The notes: a model not told the origin generated them from the sequence alone. A DNA stretch of 64,000 bases from Streptomonospora wellingtoniae (GCF_031845375.1 NZ_JAVREK010000010.1:124001-188000), one strand, 5' to 3'. Shown: positions 8,622-17,504, counted from the stretch's first letter. Made by a program: numbers and translations.

Positions 8622-9920
8622 ATGAGCATCAGCGGTCGTCAGCAGGAAGCGGCAGCGGCGCTCCGGCAGGAGTGGGAGACCGACCCGCGCTGGACCGGCA
8701 TCGAGCGCACCTACTCCGCTGAGGACGTGGTTCGGCTTCGCGGCTCGGTCACCGAGGAGCACACGCTGGCCCGCCTCGGCGCGGAGCGGCTGTGGAAGCT
8801 CCTGCACACCGAGGACTACGTCAACACGCTGGGCGCCCTCACCGGCAACCAGGCCGTCCAGCAGGTCCGCGCGGGGCTGCGGGCGATCTACCTCTCCGGA
8901 TGGCAGGTCGCCGCCGACGCCAACCTGGCGGGCCACACCTACCCCGACCAGAGCCTCTACCCGGCCAACTCGGTGCCGCAGGTCGTCCGGCGCATCAACA
9001 ACGCGCTGAAGCGCGCCGACGAGATCACCTGGTCCGAGGGCGACGAGGACGCGCCCTACTGGATGGCGCCGATCGTCGCCGACGCCGAGGCCGGGTTCGG
9101 CGGTGTGCTCAACGCCTTCGAACTGATGAAGGGCATGATCGCCGCCGGCGCCGCGGGCGTCCACTGGGAGGACCAGCTCGCCTCGGAGAAGAAGTGCGGC
9201 CACCTGGGCGGCAAGGTGCTCATCCCCACCGGCCAGCACGTCCGCACGCTCAACGCCGCCCGTCTGGCAGCCGACGTCGCCGGGGTGCCGTCCCTGGTGA
9301 TCGCGCGCACCGACGCCCAGGCCGCGACGCTGATCACCAGCGACGTCGACGAGCAGGACGCGCCGTTCATCACCGGCGAGCGCACCGCCGAGGGCTTCTA
9401 CCGGGTCCGCAACGGGCTGGAGGCCTGCGTCGCCCGCGGCCTGGCCTATGCGCCCCACTCGGACCTGCTGTGGATGGAGACCTCCACGCCCGACCTGGAG
9501 GTGGCGCGCCAGTTCGCTGAGCGCATCAAGGCCGAGCACCCCGACCAGATGCTGGCCTACAACTGCTCGCCGTCGTTCAACTGGCGCCGCCACCTGGACG
9601 ACGCCACCATCGCCAAGTTCCAGCGCGAGCTGGCCCACATGGGCTACAAGTTCCAGTTCATCACCCTGGCCGGGTTCCACTCGCTGAACCACTCGATGTT
9701 CGACCTGGCCAAGGGCTACGCCGAGGGCGGCATGAGCGCCTACGTCAAGCTCCAGGAGCAGGAGTTCGCCGCCGAGGAGCGCGGCTACACCGCCACCCGC
9801 CACCAGCGCGAGGTCGGCACCGGCTACTTCGACCTGGTCAGCACGGCGATCACACCCGACGGCTCGACCACCGCTCTCACCGGCTCCACCGAAGAGGACC
9901 AGTTCTCAGCGGCTCACTGA
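8622..9920 (+). CDS. aceA: Isocitrate lyase
   Basis: 432 residues, the normal length for bacterial isocitrate lyase. The catalytic loop KKCGH is at residues 190-194 (Cys192 is the catalytic cysteine). The metal-binding segment ADAEAGFGG is at about 153-161, and the conserved FNWRRHLDD and SPSFNW region follows. The enzyme splits isocitrate into glyoxylate and succinate, the first step of the glyoxylate shunt used on acetate and fatty acids. ATG 8622 follows AAGGCGGTGA. It is divergent from ramB; no malate synthase gene is in the window. Confidence 0.97.
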   Translation: MSISGRQQEAAAALRQEWETDPRWTGIERTYSAEDVVRLRGSVTEEHTLARLGAERLWKLLHTEDYVNTLGALTGNQAVQQVRAGLRAIYLSGWQVAADANLAGHTYPDQSLYPANSVPQVVRRINNALKRADEITWSEGDEDAPYWMAPIVADAEAGFGGVLNAFELMKGMIAAGAAGVHWEDQLASEKKCGHLGGKVLIPTGQHVRTLNAARLAADVAGVPSLVIARTDAQAATLITSDVDEQDAPFITGERTAEGFYRVRNGLEACVARGLAYAPHSDLLWMETSTPDLEVARQFAERIKAEHPDQMLAYNCSPSFNWRRHLDDATIAKFQRELAHMGYKFQFITLAGFHSLNHSMFDLAKGYAEGGMSAYVKLQEQEFAAEERGYTATRHQREVGTGYFDLVSTAITPDGSTTALTGSTEEDQFSAAH

Positions 9921-9937
9921 TCTGGTCCTCGTCCGCC

Positions 9938-9987
9938 GACGGCGGCCCGCCCCGCTTTCGTGGCTGGGGCGCGGCGGGTCCGCCGTC
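9938..9987 (+). terminator. Hairpin terminator after aceA
   Basis: Long imperfect stem GACGGCGG-CCCGCC paired with GGCGGGT-CCGCCGTC, starting 17 bp after the aceA stop. No other structure explains it. Confidence 0.65.
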
Positions 9988-10165
9988 CCCTCCGCCGGCC
10001 CCGCGGCATCCGTGTCACCCGCGGGGCCGGCGTCTTCTTCTCCCACGGGTGGAACCGAGGCGGCCCGGGATCCGGATGCGGTCACCCGCACGCGCCCCCG
10101 CACGTGCCCGCACCTGCTCCGGCCTGCGTGCGGGCGGCCGCGCGGGGCGTGCGATCATCGGGACC

Positions 10166-11032
10166 ATGTCCGAGCCCACCTCCGACGAGCGCGACCGGCG
10201 GTCCACCGACGGCGGCCACGGGTTGTCGTCCCCGCCGCCGGAGGCCCCAGCCCTTCTGGCGGCCGCCCCGCTGACGCGCCGGATGCTGGTCGGCGAGGTC
10301 CTGCTCGTGCTGGCCCTGTCGCTGGCCGCCTCGGCGGTGGCCGCGCTGATCTCCTTCGTCGGCTCTCTGACGGCCCCGGAGGCGCTCGCTCAGCAGACGG
10401 CCAGCCTGGTCGGTTCTCAGGCGGCCGCCGAGCGGCCCTGGCTGGACCTCTCCCGCCAGCTCGCGTCCCTGGTCTTCGCGATGGCCCCGGTGGCGCTGGT
10501 GGTCTACCTGATGCACCGCAGCCGCGAGTCGGCGCGCACGATCGGCTTCGACGCCACCCGCCCGGGGCGCGACCTTCTCGGCGGCGCCGGACTGGCCGCC
10601 CTGATCGGCGGTGGCGGACTGGCGGTGTATCTGGTCTCCTACCAGCTCGGCCTGTCGGTGACCGTCGCGCCCAGCTCCCTCAACGACCACTGGTGGGCGG
10701 TGCCGGTGCTGCTCCTGCAGGCCGTCAAGAACGGCGTGCTGGAGGAGGTCATCGTCGTCGGCTACCTGATGCTGCGCCTGGACCGGCTGGGCTGGTCGCC
10801 GATGCGCGCGGCGGTGGCCAGCTCCCTGCTGCGCGCGACCTACCACATCTACCAGGGCGCGGGAATGTTCTTCGGCAACCTGGTGATGGGACTGGTGTTC
10901 TGCTGGATCTACCGCCGCTACGGCCGCGTGATGCCGCTGGTGGTCGCCCACTCGCTCATCGACATCGTGGCCTTCGTCGGCTCGGTCTACCTGGTCGGCC
11001 ACGTCGACTGGCTTCCGGGCTCGGGCGGGTAG
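10166..11032 (+). CDS. CPBP-family intramembrane metalloprotease
   Basis: 288 residues with a hydrophilic 35-residue N-terminal tail and about seven membrane segments. The CPBP motifs are visible in order: EEVIVVGYL (motif 1; the usual R of EExxxR is replaced, as often in actinobacteria), TYHIYQGAGMFFGN (motif 2) and HSLIDIV (motif 3). These residues form the metal site. ATG 10166 (MSEPTSD) is preferred over a longer open frame because the extension is not protein-like. The substrate is unknown. The gene is followed 30 bp later by the first 65-bp palindromic repeat. Confidence 0.88.
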   Translation: MSEPTSDERDRRSTDGGHGLSSPPPEAPALLAAAPLTRRMLVGEVLLVLALSLAASAVAALISFVGSLTAPEALAQQTASLVGSQAAAERPWLDLSRQLASLVFAMAPVALVVYLMHRSRESARTIGFDATRPGRDLLGGAGLAALIGGGGLAVYLVSYQLGLSVTVAPSSLNDHWWAVPVLLLQAVKNGVLEEVIVVGYLMLRLDRLGWSPMRAAVASSLLRATYHIYQGAGMFFGNLVMGLVFCWIYRRYGRVMPLVVAHSLIDIVAFVGSVYLVGHVDWLPGSGG

Positions 11033-11062
11033 GCGACGGCGCGCGCGCACAGGCCCCCAACC

Positions 11063-11127
11063 CCGTTGATCTTGTAGCTATCGTGAGGGAAATCGATTGC
11101 CTGTGACGATAGCTACAAGATCAACGG
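11063..11127. repeat. 65-bp palindromic repeat, copy 1
   Basis: Outer arms of 22 bp (11063-11084 and 11106-11127) are a perfect inverted repeat containing GATCTTGTAGCTATCG. The 21-base centre has a second, weaker palindrome around AAATCGATT. Copies 2 and 3 lie at 27093 and 41139 with exactly the same length. This copy lies between the CPBP gene and the convergent MFS gene and overlaps the MFS stop codon. It could act as a bidirectional terminator and may be a small non-autonomous mobile repeat. Confidence 0.9.
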
Positions 11128-12395
11128 CGAATGTGCCGGGCCAGGGAGTCCTCCAGGTGGCGGGGGCGGCCCAGCAGGAGGCCGACCGCCAGGTTGGCGG
11201 TGACCATGGCCGCGACCAGCAGCAGCGGGGCGTGCCAGCCGCCCGTCGCCTCGTGCAGCATACCGAAGAGGAACGGTCCGGCACCGGCCATGAGGTAGCC
11301 GATGCTCTGGCTGGAAGCCGACATCGCGGCGGTGGCGCCGGAGGTGCGGGTGCGCACGGCGAAGAACGTCAGCGCCAGCGTGAAGGCGGCCATGCCGATC
11401 CCGATCAGCGTGGTCCAGACCCATGTCCCCTCCAGCGGTGACACCCACAACCCCGTCAGCCCGGCCGCGTAGCAGGCGAAGAAGACCGCGACGAACACGC
11501 GATGGTCGCGCACGCGCGCCATCAGCCCCGGCAGCACGAGTGACAGGGGGATCGCCAGCGCCGTGAGGTAGGACAGCATCAGCCCCGCCTCGGCCGCGCT
11601 CATGCCCTCGTCGCGCAGCATCTCGGCGTACCAGCCGAACATGATGTAGGCGACCGCCGACTGCGTACCGAAGTACAGCACGCTCTGCCAGCCCATGGCG
11701 GTGCGCAGGACCCGGCCGAGCGCCACCGGGGTCGATCCGGAGCTGCGCGGGGGCTCGTGGCGCAGCAGCGCCAGCCACGGGACCAGCGCCACCAGCCCGA
11801 AGGCGCCGTAGACGCCCAGCGCCAGCCGCCAGCTGCCGCTCGCCTGCTGCACCGGAACCGTCGCCGCGGCCGCGACGGTGGTGCCCAGCGCCAGGAACGT
11901 GGTGTAGACGGTGGTCATCGCGCCCACGCGGTCGGGGAAGTGCTGCTTCACCAGCGTCGGCAGCAGCACGTTGCCCACGGCGCCGCCCGAGAGCGCCACC
12001 GCGCTCAGCACCAGGAACGGCAGCGGACCGTCGACCAGGGTCCGTGTGGACAGGCCGAGGGTGAGCGCCAGCAGCGCGGCGGCCAGCAGCCGGTGCTCGC
12101 CGAGCCTGCGGATGAGCAGGGGCGTCAGCGAGCCGAACAGCGCGAAGCACAGCACCGGCAGTGTCGTCAGTACGCCCGCCAGGGCCGCGGACATGCCCAG
12201 GCCGCTGCTCACCTCGGTCAGCAGCGGGCCGACGCTGGTGATGCCCGTCCGCAGGTTCAGCGCGGCCAGCGCCACGCCGGCGACGAGCAGCCACACGACG
12301 CGGCGGGGGCGGCGGTCGGCGGCCGCGGAGAGGCCGGCTTGGCCTGCCGACTGCGCGGCAGTCCCAGCTGAGGCGCCGGTCACGCTTGCCTCCAT
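11121..12395 (-). CDS. MFS transporter, CynX/NimT type
   Basis: 424 residues with twelve predicted membrane helices. The segment LVAGVALAALNLRTGITSVG is characteristic of the cyanate/nitroimidazole (CynX/NimT) group, and loops such as LLIRRLGEHR carry the cytoplasmic basic pattern. It probably exports or imports a small organic anion through the inner membrane. The substrate is unknown. It is divergent from the FadR-type regulator at 12553, which may control it. The TGA stop (11121-11123) falls inside the right arm of repeat copy 1, so the last two codons come from the repeat. Confidence 0.9.
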   Translation of the reverse strand: MEASVTGASAGTAAQSAGQAGLSAAADRRPRRVVWLLVAGVALAALNLRTGITSVGPLLTEVSSGLGMSAALAGVLTTLPVLCFALFGSLTPLLIRRLGEHRLLAAALLALTLGLSTRTLVDGPLPFLVLSAVALSGGAVGNVLLPTLVKQHFPDRVGAMTTVYTTFLALGTTVAAAATVPVQQASGSWRLALGVYGAFGLVALVPWLALLRHEPPRSSGSTPVALGRVLRTAMGWQSVLYFGTQSAVAYIMFGWYAEMLRDEGMSAAEAGLMLSYLTALAIPLSLVLPGLMARVRDHRVFVAVFFACYAAGLTGLWVSPLEGTWVWTTLIGIGMAAFTLALTFFAVRTRTSGATAAMSASSQSIGYLMAGAGPFLFGMLHEATGGWHAPLLLVAAMVTANLAVGLLLGRPRHLEDSLARHIRR

Positions 12396-12552
12396 GACAT
12401 AGAGATGGGATCACAGGATCTACATCATGACCGTAACGCATTCGGCGCGAGTAACGCCTAGTGGCCGGATCTGATCTAAGCTCCCGCCTAAAGCGCCCGC
12501 ACATCCGACCGGCCATGCCGCCTGTGGCCGCCATCCCGTAGGAGGTAATCGC

Positions 12553-13251
12553 GTGCCTCTCGCTTCGACGCGCCGCACCGGCCTCGTCGACCAGGTCATC
12601 AGCCAACTGCGCGCCCAGATCGACTCGGGCGAGTGGGGCATCGGCGACCGCATCCCCACCGAGTCCGAGCTCTCCGACCAGCTGGAGGTGGGGCGCAACA
12701 CCGTCAGAGAGGCGGTCCGCGCGCTGGCGCACGCCGGCCTGCTGGAGATCCGCCAGGGCGCGGGCACGTTCGTGCGGGCCTCCAGCGAGTTGGGCGGGGC
12801 GCTGCGCCGCAGGCTGGAGCGCTCCCGGCTGCGCGAGAACCTGGAGGTGCGGCGGGCGCTGGAGATGGAGGCCGCCCGCCTGGCCGCGATGCGCCACACC
12901 GACAGGGACCTGGCCGACATCGAGCACGCCGTGGCGCTGCGCGACTCCGCCTGGAACGAGGGCGACATGGCCGCCTTCGTCGAGGCCGACTTCACCTTCC
13001 ACCGCACGATCGTCCACGCCACGCACAATCCGCTGCTGGTCGACCTGTACGACGACATCGCCCAGGCGGTCTACGACAGCATCGCCCACACCGCCTACGG
13101 CCTGCCCGGCTCCGACACCGAGGAAGAGGAAGCCGGCAAGGGCATCGACCACAAAGGGCTGGCCGACGCCGTCCGCGAGGGCGATCCGGACCGGGCGCTG
13201 CGCGAGGCGGCCTGCTACCTGGACGAACTGCTGTCACGCGCGGGCGAGTGA
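12553..13251 (+). CDS. FadR/GntR-family transcriptional regulator
   Basis: 232 residues. The N-terminal winged helix reads GDRIPTESELSDQLEVGRNT, then VREAVRALAHAGLLEIRQGA. The C-terminal FCD domain is all-helical with likely metal ligands (EADFTFHRTIVHATHNPLL). GTG 12553 follows GTAGGAGGTAAT, a good ribosome-binding site. It is divergent from the MFS gene and likely its regulator. Its 3' end overlaps the convergent TetR gene by 37 bp. Confidence 0.92.
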   Translation: MPLASTRRTGLVDQVISQLRAQIDSGEWGIGDRIPTESELSDQLEVGRNTVREAVRALAHAGLLEIRQGAGTFVRASSELGGALRRRLERSRLRENLEVRRALEMEAARLAAMRHTDRDLADIEHAVALRDSAWNEGDMAAFVEADFTFHRTIVHATHNPLLVDLYDDIAQAVYDSIAHTAYGLPGSDTEEEEAGKGIDHKGLADAVREGDPDRALREAACYLDELLSRAGE

Positions 13252-13883
13252 AGAAGCAGGCTGGAACCCACCCGCCACATCGCCTCCAGCAGCTCGGCGC
13301 GCGGCGGATCGGCGTCGCCGCTGAGCGCCTCGGCCATCAGCTCGCGGAACGCGCCCAGCGTGGCGGCCGCGGCCAGGCGGGGTGAGGACGCGCCGTCCAC
13401 CTCCCCCTCGCGCTGCGCCTTGGCGATGCTGCGCGCGGCGATGTCGATCTGGCGCGCCAAGCGCTCAGCGTCGGTCTGCGCCGCAGCGGGTTCACGCAGC
13501 CGCCGCCCGATGATCATCCGGCCCAACGGGGCGTCGCAGAGGAAGTCGATCTCCCGGCCAAGGCGGGCGTGCTCGCGTTCGGGCCAGCTCAGCGAGTCGT
13601 CGAGACGGGTGTTGAAGACCTCGGAATCGTAGCCGTCGTAGAAGTCGTCGACAACTGCGGCCACGAGGCCGTCCTTGCCCGCGTAGTAGCGGTAGAGCAG
13701 CCCGGCCGAGACACCGGTTCGGCGGGCGACCGCGGCCACTTCGAGGGTGCCGCCGCCCTCCAGGATCTCCGCGCGCGCACCGGCCAGCAGCCGCGCCCGG
13801 GTGGCCCGCCCGCGCGCCGAAACGGCTCCCGCCCCGACCGCGCCCGCCGCACCGTTGCCCCCCGCGTCCGACCCGTCGCTCAT
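13215..13883 (-). CDS. TetR-family transcriptional regulator
   Basis: About 222 residues. A Gly/Ala-rich leader precedes the HTH (RATRARLLAGARAEILEGG, then LEVAAVARRTGVSAGLLYRY). The helical sensor domain follows and the protein ends in a Ser-rich tail (ARDSSSSR). ATG 13883 (MSDGSDAGG) is used; ATG 13901 is possible and neither has a strong ribosome-binding site. The stop codon lies inside the convergent FadR gene. No target is obvious. Confidence 0.85.
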   Translation of the reverse strand: MSDGSDAGGNGAAGAVGAGAVSARGRATRARLLAGARAEILEGGGTLEVAAVARRTGVSAGLLYRYYAGKDGLVAAVVDDFYDGYDSEVFNTRLDDSLSWPEREHARLGREIDFLCDAPLGRMIIGRRLREPAAAQTDAERLARQIDIAARSIAKAQREGEVDGASSPRLAAAATLGAFRELMAEALSGDADPPRAELLEAMWRVGSSLLLHSPARDSSSSR

Positions 13884-14041
13884 CGTGTTCACCGGCTCCA
13901 TGACTGTACCCGAGGCTCTGCTGAGACGTTCGCACCAGTCTGCAGGTAGCGCGCACCGGGCGAAGCCCTGTAGCCGGATCCGGCCGCGCTGCGCGGGTAG
14001 CGCGCGACACATCGGCGGGGCCGGAGGTTTCGGTCTGCTTC

Positions 14042-14347
14042 CTACCGCGCCTGCCCTTCGTGGCCGGGGGGTGCGGGAGCCACGACGTAGGGGCGAACCC
14101 GCTGCGCGCGCCGGCGCGGGCGGCGCCCCTGAGGCGGCCGGAGCCGCGGGGCCCGCCGAGGGTGCGGGACCCGCGGGACGTCCGGACTCCAGGGGAGCGG
14201 GGGCAGGGTGTGGTTGGCCCCCTCGGGGTTGCCGCAGTAGCCGCAGACCTCGCGGCCGGGTTCGTTGGCGCGGGTGCACAGGCGGCAGTCCCAGGCGCGC
14301 GGCCGCAGGTCCAGGTCTTTCCGCGCTGGCGGTGTGTGCTGTTCCAC
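14042..14347 (-). CDS. Small RanBP2-type zinc-finger protein
   Basis: 101 residues. Residues 19-42 contain WDCRLCTRANEP and VCGYCGNPEG, matching the RanBP2-type W-x-C-x2-C-x10-C-x2-C zinc knuckle. The rest is Pro/Arg-rich and probably disordered. The start follows the stop of the upstream gene (14351) by 3 nt, so the two are probably translationally coupled. In eukaryotes this fold binds ubiquitin or RNA; the role in actinobacteria is unknown. Confidence 0.7.
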   Translation of the reverse strand: MEQHTPPARKDLDLRPRAWDCRLCTRANEPGREVCGYCGNPEGANHTLPPLPWSPDVPRVPHPRRAPRLRPPQGRRPRRRAQRVRPYVVAPAPPGHEGQAR

Positions 14348-14350
14348 GGC

Positions 14351-14653
14351 TCACTCCGAGGGCAGGCGCGGCGGCGGGACGCGGTCGGGCGGGAAGTCGA
14401 GCAGACGCTCCAGGCAGATGTGGGACTCCGAGCCGAGCGTGGGAGCGAACCGGCTGCCGGCGCGGTTGAGGTATGGGCGGAGGCTGGCGTAGTAGGCGCC
14501 GAAACTGCCGTCGTCGTTCCGCGACGCCCAGACCCGGTACATGGAATTGACCCGATTGAGGTCGATGAGCCGGACTTGTATTTCCACTGGGAAGTCGGAG
14601 TAGTCGGTGTATGACATAGATCGCCCCGTCGTGAACTGGGTTTCTGCTGACAC
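14351..14653 (-). CDS. Hypothetical protein upstream of zinc-finger gene
   Basis: 100 residues, no family recognised. The sequence is well-formed (VEIQVRLIDLNRVNSMYRVW, then GSFGAYYASLRPYLNRAGSR) and acidic to neutral, with no membrane segment. GTG 14653 has GGGAGG at good distance; MSYTDY, 12 codons later, is an internal alternative. It is divergent from the DUF5753 regulator, with 108 bp between them, and co-directional with the zinc-finger gene. Together these may form the cassette controlled by that regulator. Confidence 0.65.
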   Translation of the reverse strand: MSAETQFTTGRSMSYTDYSDFPVEIQVRLIDLNRVNSMYRVWASRNDDGSFGAYYASLRPYLNRAGSRFAPTLGSESHICLERLLDFPPDRVPPPRLPSE

Positions 14654-14761
14654 AACCAGCCTCCCGGGGATGTTCCGCGCAGCCTAGGAAACGGACAGTC
14701 TCGGGAATGGATTGGGGCCACCGGTCCCACGAATGTCCTTGATTTGTGTCAGGCTTGTCCT

Positions 14762-15577
14762 ATGAACCGAGATTCGTGGAAGCCCTTCGGCGAGGAGCTG
14801 CGGATACGGAGGAAGGAGCTCGGGCTATCCGTTCAGGACGCAGCTGATGCGACGGGAGTGACTCCGTCACTTGTCCGCAAGCAGGAGTCCGGCGACCGGA
14901 GCGTGTCCAAGCGGTCCGCTGAGAACCTCGACGAGCTGTACCAGGCGAACGGGTCGGTAATGCGCTCCTGGTCGGCCGTCCAGAAAAGCAGTGGAAACCC
15001 GGAATGGTGGAGAAAGGTCGAGGAGTCGGAGCGGCGTGCCGCGGAGATCCGTATGTCTCACCCGACCCTCATACCGGGGGCACTCCAGACGGAAAAGTAC
15101 ACTGCCGAGATCTTCCGGGTCCTCGCACCGTTGGACGGCCCTGAGACTCAGCGAGAACACGTCCTACGCAAGGCGAAGCGAGCGACTCAGATGACCTCGG
15201 CGGGACTTCCGCGCCTTTGGGCCGTGATCCCCGAACTGGTGGTCACACGGCCGACCGGAGGAGCCGGGGTGATGCTGGAACAATGCGAGCATCTGCTCAA
15301 GCTGATCCGGGAAGACCGGGTGCGCATCCAAGTGATCGGCGAATCGGTGCCGGTGCAACCAGGCGCAGGCGGCGCCTACAGGATCTTGGGGTTCGCGTCC
15401 CATCGATCGGTCCTGTGGGTCGAGCACTCCAGCGGCGCCGTCATCATCGACGATCAAGCGGAAGTTCGACGCCACGAAATCCTGTTCGGGGAGCTTCAGG
15501 GTTGGGCGTACTCTCCGATTGACAGTCGAGAGGTGATCGAGGAAGCGAGAGATCGACATGGACAGGCAATGGCGTAA
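14762..15577 (+). CDS. XRE regulator with DUF5753 domain
   Basis: 271 residues. The N-terminal XRE HTH (GEELRIRRKELGLSVQDAAD, then VTPSLVRKQESGDRSVS) is followed by a DUF5753 domain (LIPGALQTEKYTAEIFRVLA, later VQPGAGGAYRILGF). This is a typical actinobacterial regulator that is nearly always paired with a DUF397 gene, as here. ATG 14762 is at the start of the conserved region. The 3' end overlaps the DUF397 gene by 20 bp. The paired DUF397 protein is thought to modulate the regulator. Confidence 0.92.
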   Translation: MNRDSWKPFGEELRIRRKELGLSVQDAADATGVTPSLVRKQESGDRSVSKRSAENLDELYQANGSVMRSWSAVQKSSGNPEWWRKVEESERRAAEIRMSHPTLIPGALQTEKYTAEIFRVLAPLDGPETQREHVLRKAKRATQMTSAGLPRLWAVIPELVVTRPTGGAGVMLEQCEHLLKLIREDRVRIQVIGESVPVQPGAGGAYRILGFASHRSVLWVEHSSGAVIIDDQAEVRRHEILFGELQGWAYSPIDSREVIEEARDRHGQAMA

Positions 15578-15737
15578 GTCCAGCTACAGCGGCGTGCGGA
15601 ACGAGTGCGTCGAGGCCCGTGTCTCCGATACGGAAACCTCCGCCCAGCTAAGAGACACCCGACACCGCGACCACGGCCCCCTCACCTTCCCCCACCACGA
15701 GTGGGCCGCCTTCGTCGCCGAACTCCCCTCCCTCTAA
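15558..15737 (+). CDS. DUF397 small protein
   Basis: 59 residues, with MDRQWRKSSYSGVRNECVEA, the DUF397 hallmark WRKSSYS-x-G-x-NCVE (here NECVE), then VRDT-like LRDTR and a hydrophobic end (FPHHEWAAFVAEL). It overlaps the DUF5753 gene by 20 bp, which implies coupled translation. DUF397 members such as those in whiJ-like loci antagonise or tune the partner regulator. Confidence 0.9.
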   Translation: MDRQWRKSSYSGVRNECVEARVSDTETSAQLRDTRHRDHGPLTFPHHEWAAFVAELPSL

Positions 15738-15758
15738 ACCCCCGAACCGCCCGCCACG

Positions 15759-15790
15759 GCCCCCGACACCTCCTGCCGGGGGCTTTCTCC
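15759..15790 (+). terminator. Terminator after DUF397 gene
   Basis: GCCCCCG / CGGGGGC stem (15759-15765 and 15777-15783) followed by TTTCTCCTT, 21 bp after the DUF397 stop. Confidence 0.75.
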
Positions 15791-15868
15791 TTCGGTTCGG
15801 CGCTCTCTGCCCGCCTCTGCTAAAGTCCTCGGTTCCGGCGTCCCGGACCTGCCCCGCAGGGCCGTGCC

Positions 15869-16702
15869 ATGAACTCGATCCTGCGAGGAGGGCACGGCAC
15901 GGTGCGGGTGTATGTCGCGGTGTTCGGCCACGGGCTGCGCCGGTTCTCGGAATACCGCGCGGCCACGGCCGCCGGGGTCTTCACCAACAGCGTCTTCGGC
16001 GCGATCAACGCCATGGTGCTGCTGGCCGTCTTCGCCGCCCAGCCGCGCATCAACGGATACACCGCCGCCGACGCCGTCACCCAGGTCTACGTCGCCCAGG
16101 CGCTCATCGGCCCCACCGCGATCATGGGCCCGCCGCTGGAGCTGTCCCAGCGCATCCGCACCGGCGACGTCGCCGTCGACCTGCTGCGCCCGGCCCATCC
16201 CCTGCTGTGGTTCCTGGCCCAGGACCTGGGCCGCGCCGCCTACTCCGCGGTGTTTCGCAGCGTGCCCACCTTCTCCGTGGGGATCGTGCTGTTCCCGCTG
16301 GTGCTTCCGCCCGATCCCCTGCGCTGGGCGGCCGCCGCGGCCGCTCTGGCTCTGGCGTCGCTCGTGGGGTTCGGGCTGCGCTACCTCTACGCGATTGCCG
16401 GGTTCTGGATCCTCGACACCCGCGGCGTCGACTCGCTGGGCGCGCTGCTGGGGCCGTTCTGCTCGGGGATGGTTCTGCCCCTGGTGCTGTTCCCGGAGGG
16501 GTTGGCGGCCCTCCTGCGAGCGCTGCCGTGGTCGGCGCTGGTGCAGGTGCCCGCCGAGATCCTGCTCGGCAAGGAGACGCTGCCGGGCGGTAGCACGGCG
16601 GGCGGCCTGCTGTTCCAGGCGGCGTGGGCGGCGGTCCTGCTGGGCCTCGGCGCGGCGCTGACCGCGCGCGGCACCCGCCGGGTCGCGGTGCAGGGCGGGT
16701 GA
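15869..16702 (+). CDS. ABC-2 family exporter permease, first subunit
   Basis: 277 residues with six hydrophobic segments. It belongs to the COG4587-type ABC-2 permeases, always encoded with a second permease (COG3694) and an ATPase (COG4586). It begins the operon 15869-18449; the next gene starts 4 bp after its stop. ATG 15869 has only a weak GCAGGG ribosome-binding site. The transported compound is unknown; related systems are usually annotated as drug or lipid exporters. Confidence 0.85.
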   Translation: MNSILRGGHGTVRVYVAVFGHGLRRFSEYRAATAAGVFTNSVFGAINAMVLLAVFAAQPRINGYTAADAVTQVYVAQALIGPTAIMGPPLELSQRIRTGDVAVDLLRPAHPLLWFLAQDLGRAAYSAVFRSVPTFSVGIVLFPLVLPPDPLRWAAAAAALALASLVGFGLRYLYAIAGFWILDTRGVDSLGALLGPFCSGMVLPLVLFPEGLAALLRALPWSALVQVPAEILLGKETLPGGSTAGGLLFQAAWAAVLLGLGAALTARGTRRVAVQGG

Positions 16703-16706
16703 GTCC

Positions 16707-17498
16707 GTGCTGACCTACCTGCGCCTGGCCTGGACGTGGTCGCGCGCCCTCGCCCAGTACCCGGCCTCGCTCGCGATGCTCACGGCCGCCCAGGCCGCGG
16801 CCACCGCCGCCGAACTGTGCGCCGTGCTGTTCGTGTTCGGCCACACCGAGCGCCTGGCCGGGTTCACGCTGCACGAGGCGCTGCTGGTCTACGGGCTGGC
16901 CGCGCTGGCGTTCTCGCTGGCCGACACGCTGCTCGGCTCGGTCGACCGGCTGGGCGAGCACATCCGCGCGGGGTCGTTCGACGTGATGCTCGTACGGCCG
17001 GTGCCCGCGCTGGTGCAGATCGCCACCGACGGCTTCTCGCCGCGCCGCCTCGGCAAGACCGTGCCGAGCGCGGCCGCGCTGGGGTGGGCGCTGTGGGAGT
17101 TGCCGATCGACTGGACCCCGTTGCGTGTCGCGGCGCTCCCGGCCTTCGTCGTCTCGGGCACGGTCGTGTGCTGCTCGATCTGGGTGATCGGCGCCTGCCT
17201 GCAATTCGCGGTCGTCGACGCCCGCGAGGTCGCCAACTCGGTGACCTACGGCGGGCAGGCGCTGACGCAATACCCGCTGGCGGTCTACGGCCGCGACGCG
17301 GCGCGGGCGTTCACCTTCGTGGTGCCGCTGGCGTTCGTGAGCTGGCAGCCGGCGCTGTACCTGCTGGACCGCCCCGATCCGCTGGGCATGGGGGCGTGGC
17401 TGCGGGCGGCCCCGCCGGGTGTCGCCGTCGGCCTCGCCCTCCTCGCCGCCGCCGTGTGGCGCTCGGGCGTGCGCCGCTACCGATCGACAGGGAGCTGA
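16707..17498 (+). CDS. ABC-2 family exporter permease, second subunit
   Basis: 263 residues, six hydrophobic segments, COG3694-like. LGEHIRAGSFDVMLVRPVPA is the conserved loop of this group, where a matching R-T/S-G-D-V-A-V-D-L-L-R-P segment also appears in the first permease. GTG 16707 starts 4 bp after the first permease; the ATPase gene follows 6 bp after the stop. It forms the membrane channel with its partner. Confidence 0.85.
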   Translation: MLTYLRLAWTWSRALAQYPASLAMLTAAQAAATAAELCAVLFVFGHTERLAGFTLHEALLVYGLAALAFSLADTLLGSVDRLGEHIRAGSFDVMLVRPVPALVQIATDGFSPRRLGKTVPSAAALGWALWELPIDWTPLRVAALPAFVVSGTVVCCSIWVIGACLQFAVVDAREVANSVTYGGQALTQYPLAVYGRDAARAFTFVVPLAFVSWQPALYLLDRPDPLGMGAWLRAAPPGVAVGLALLAAAVWRSGVRRYRSTGS

Positions 17499-17504
17499 GA
17501 CACC

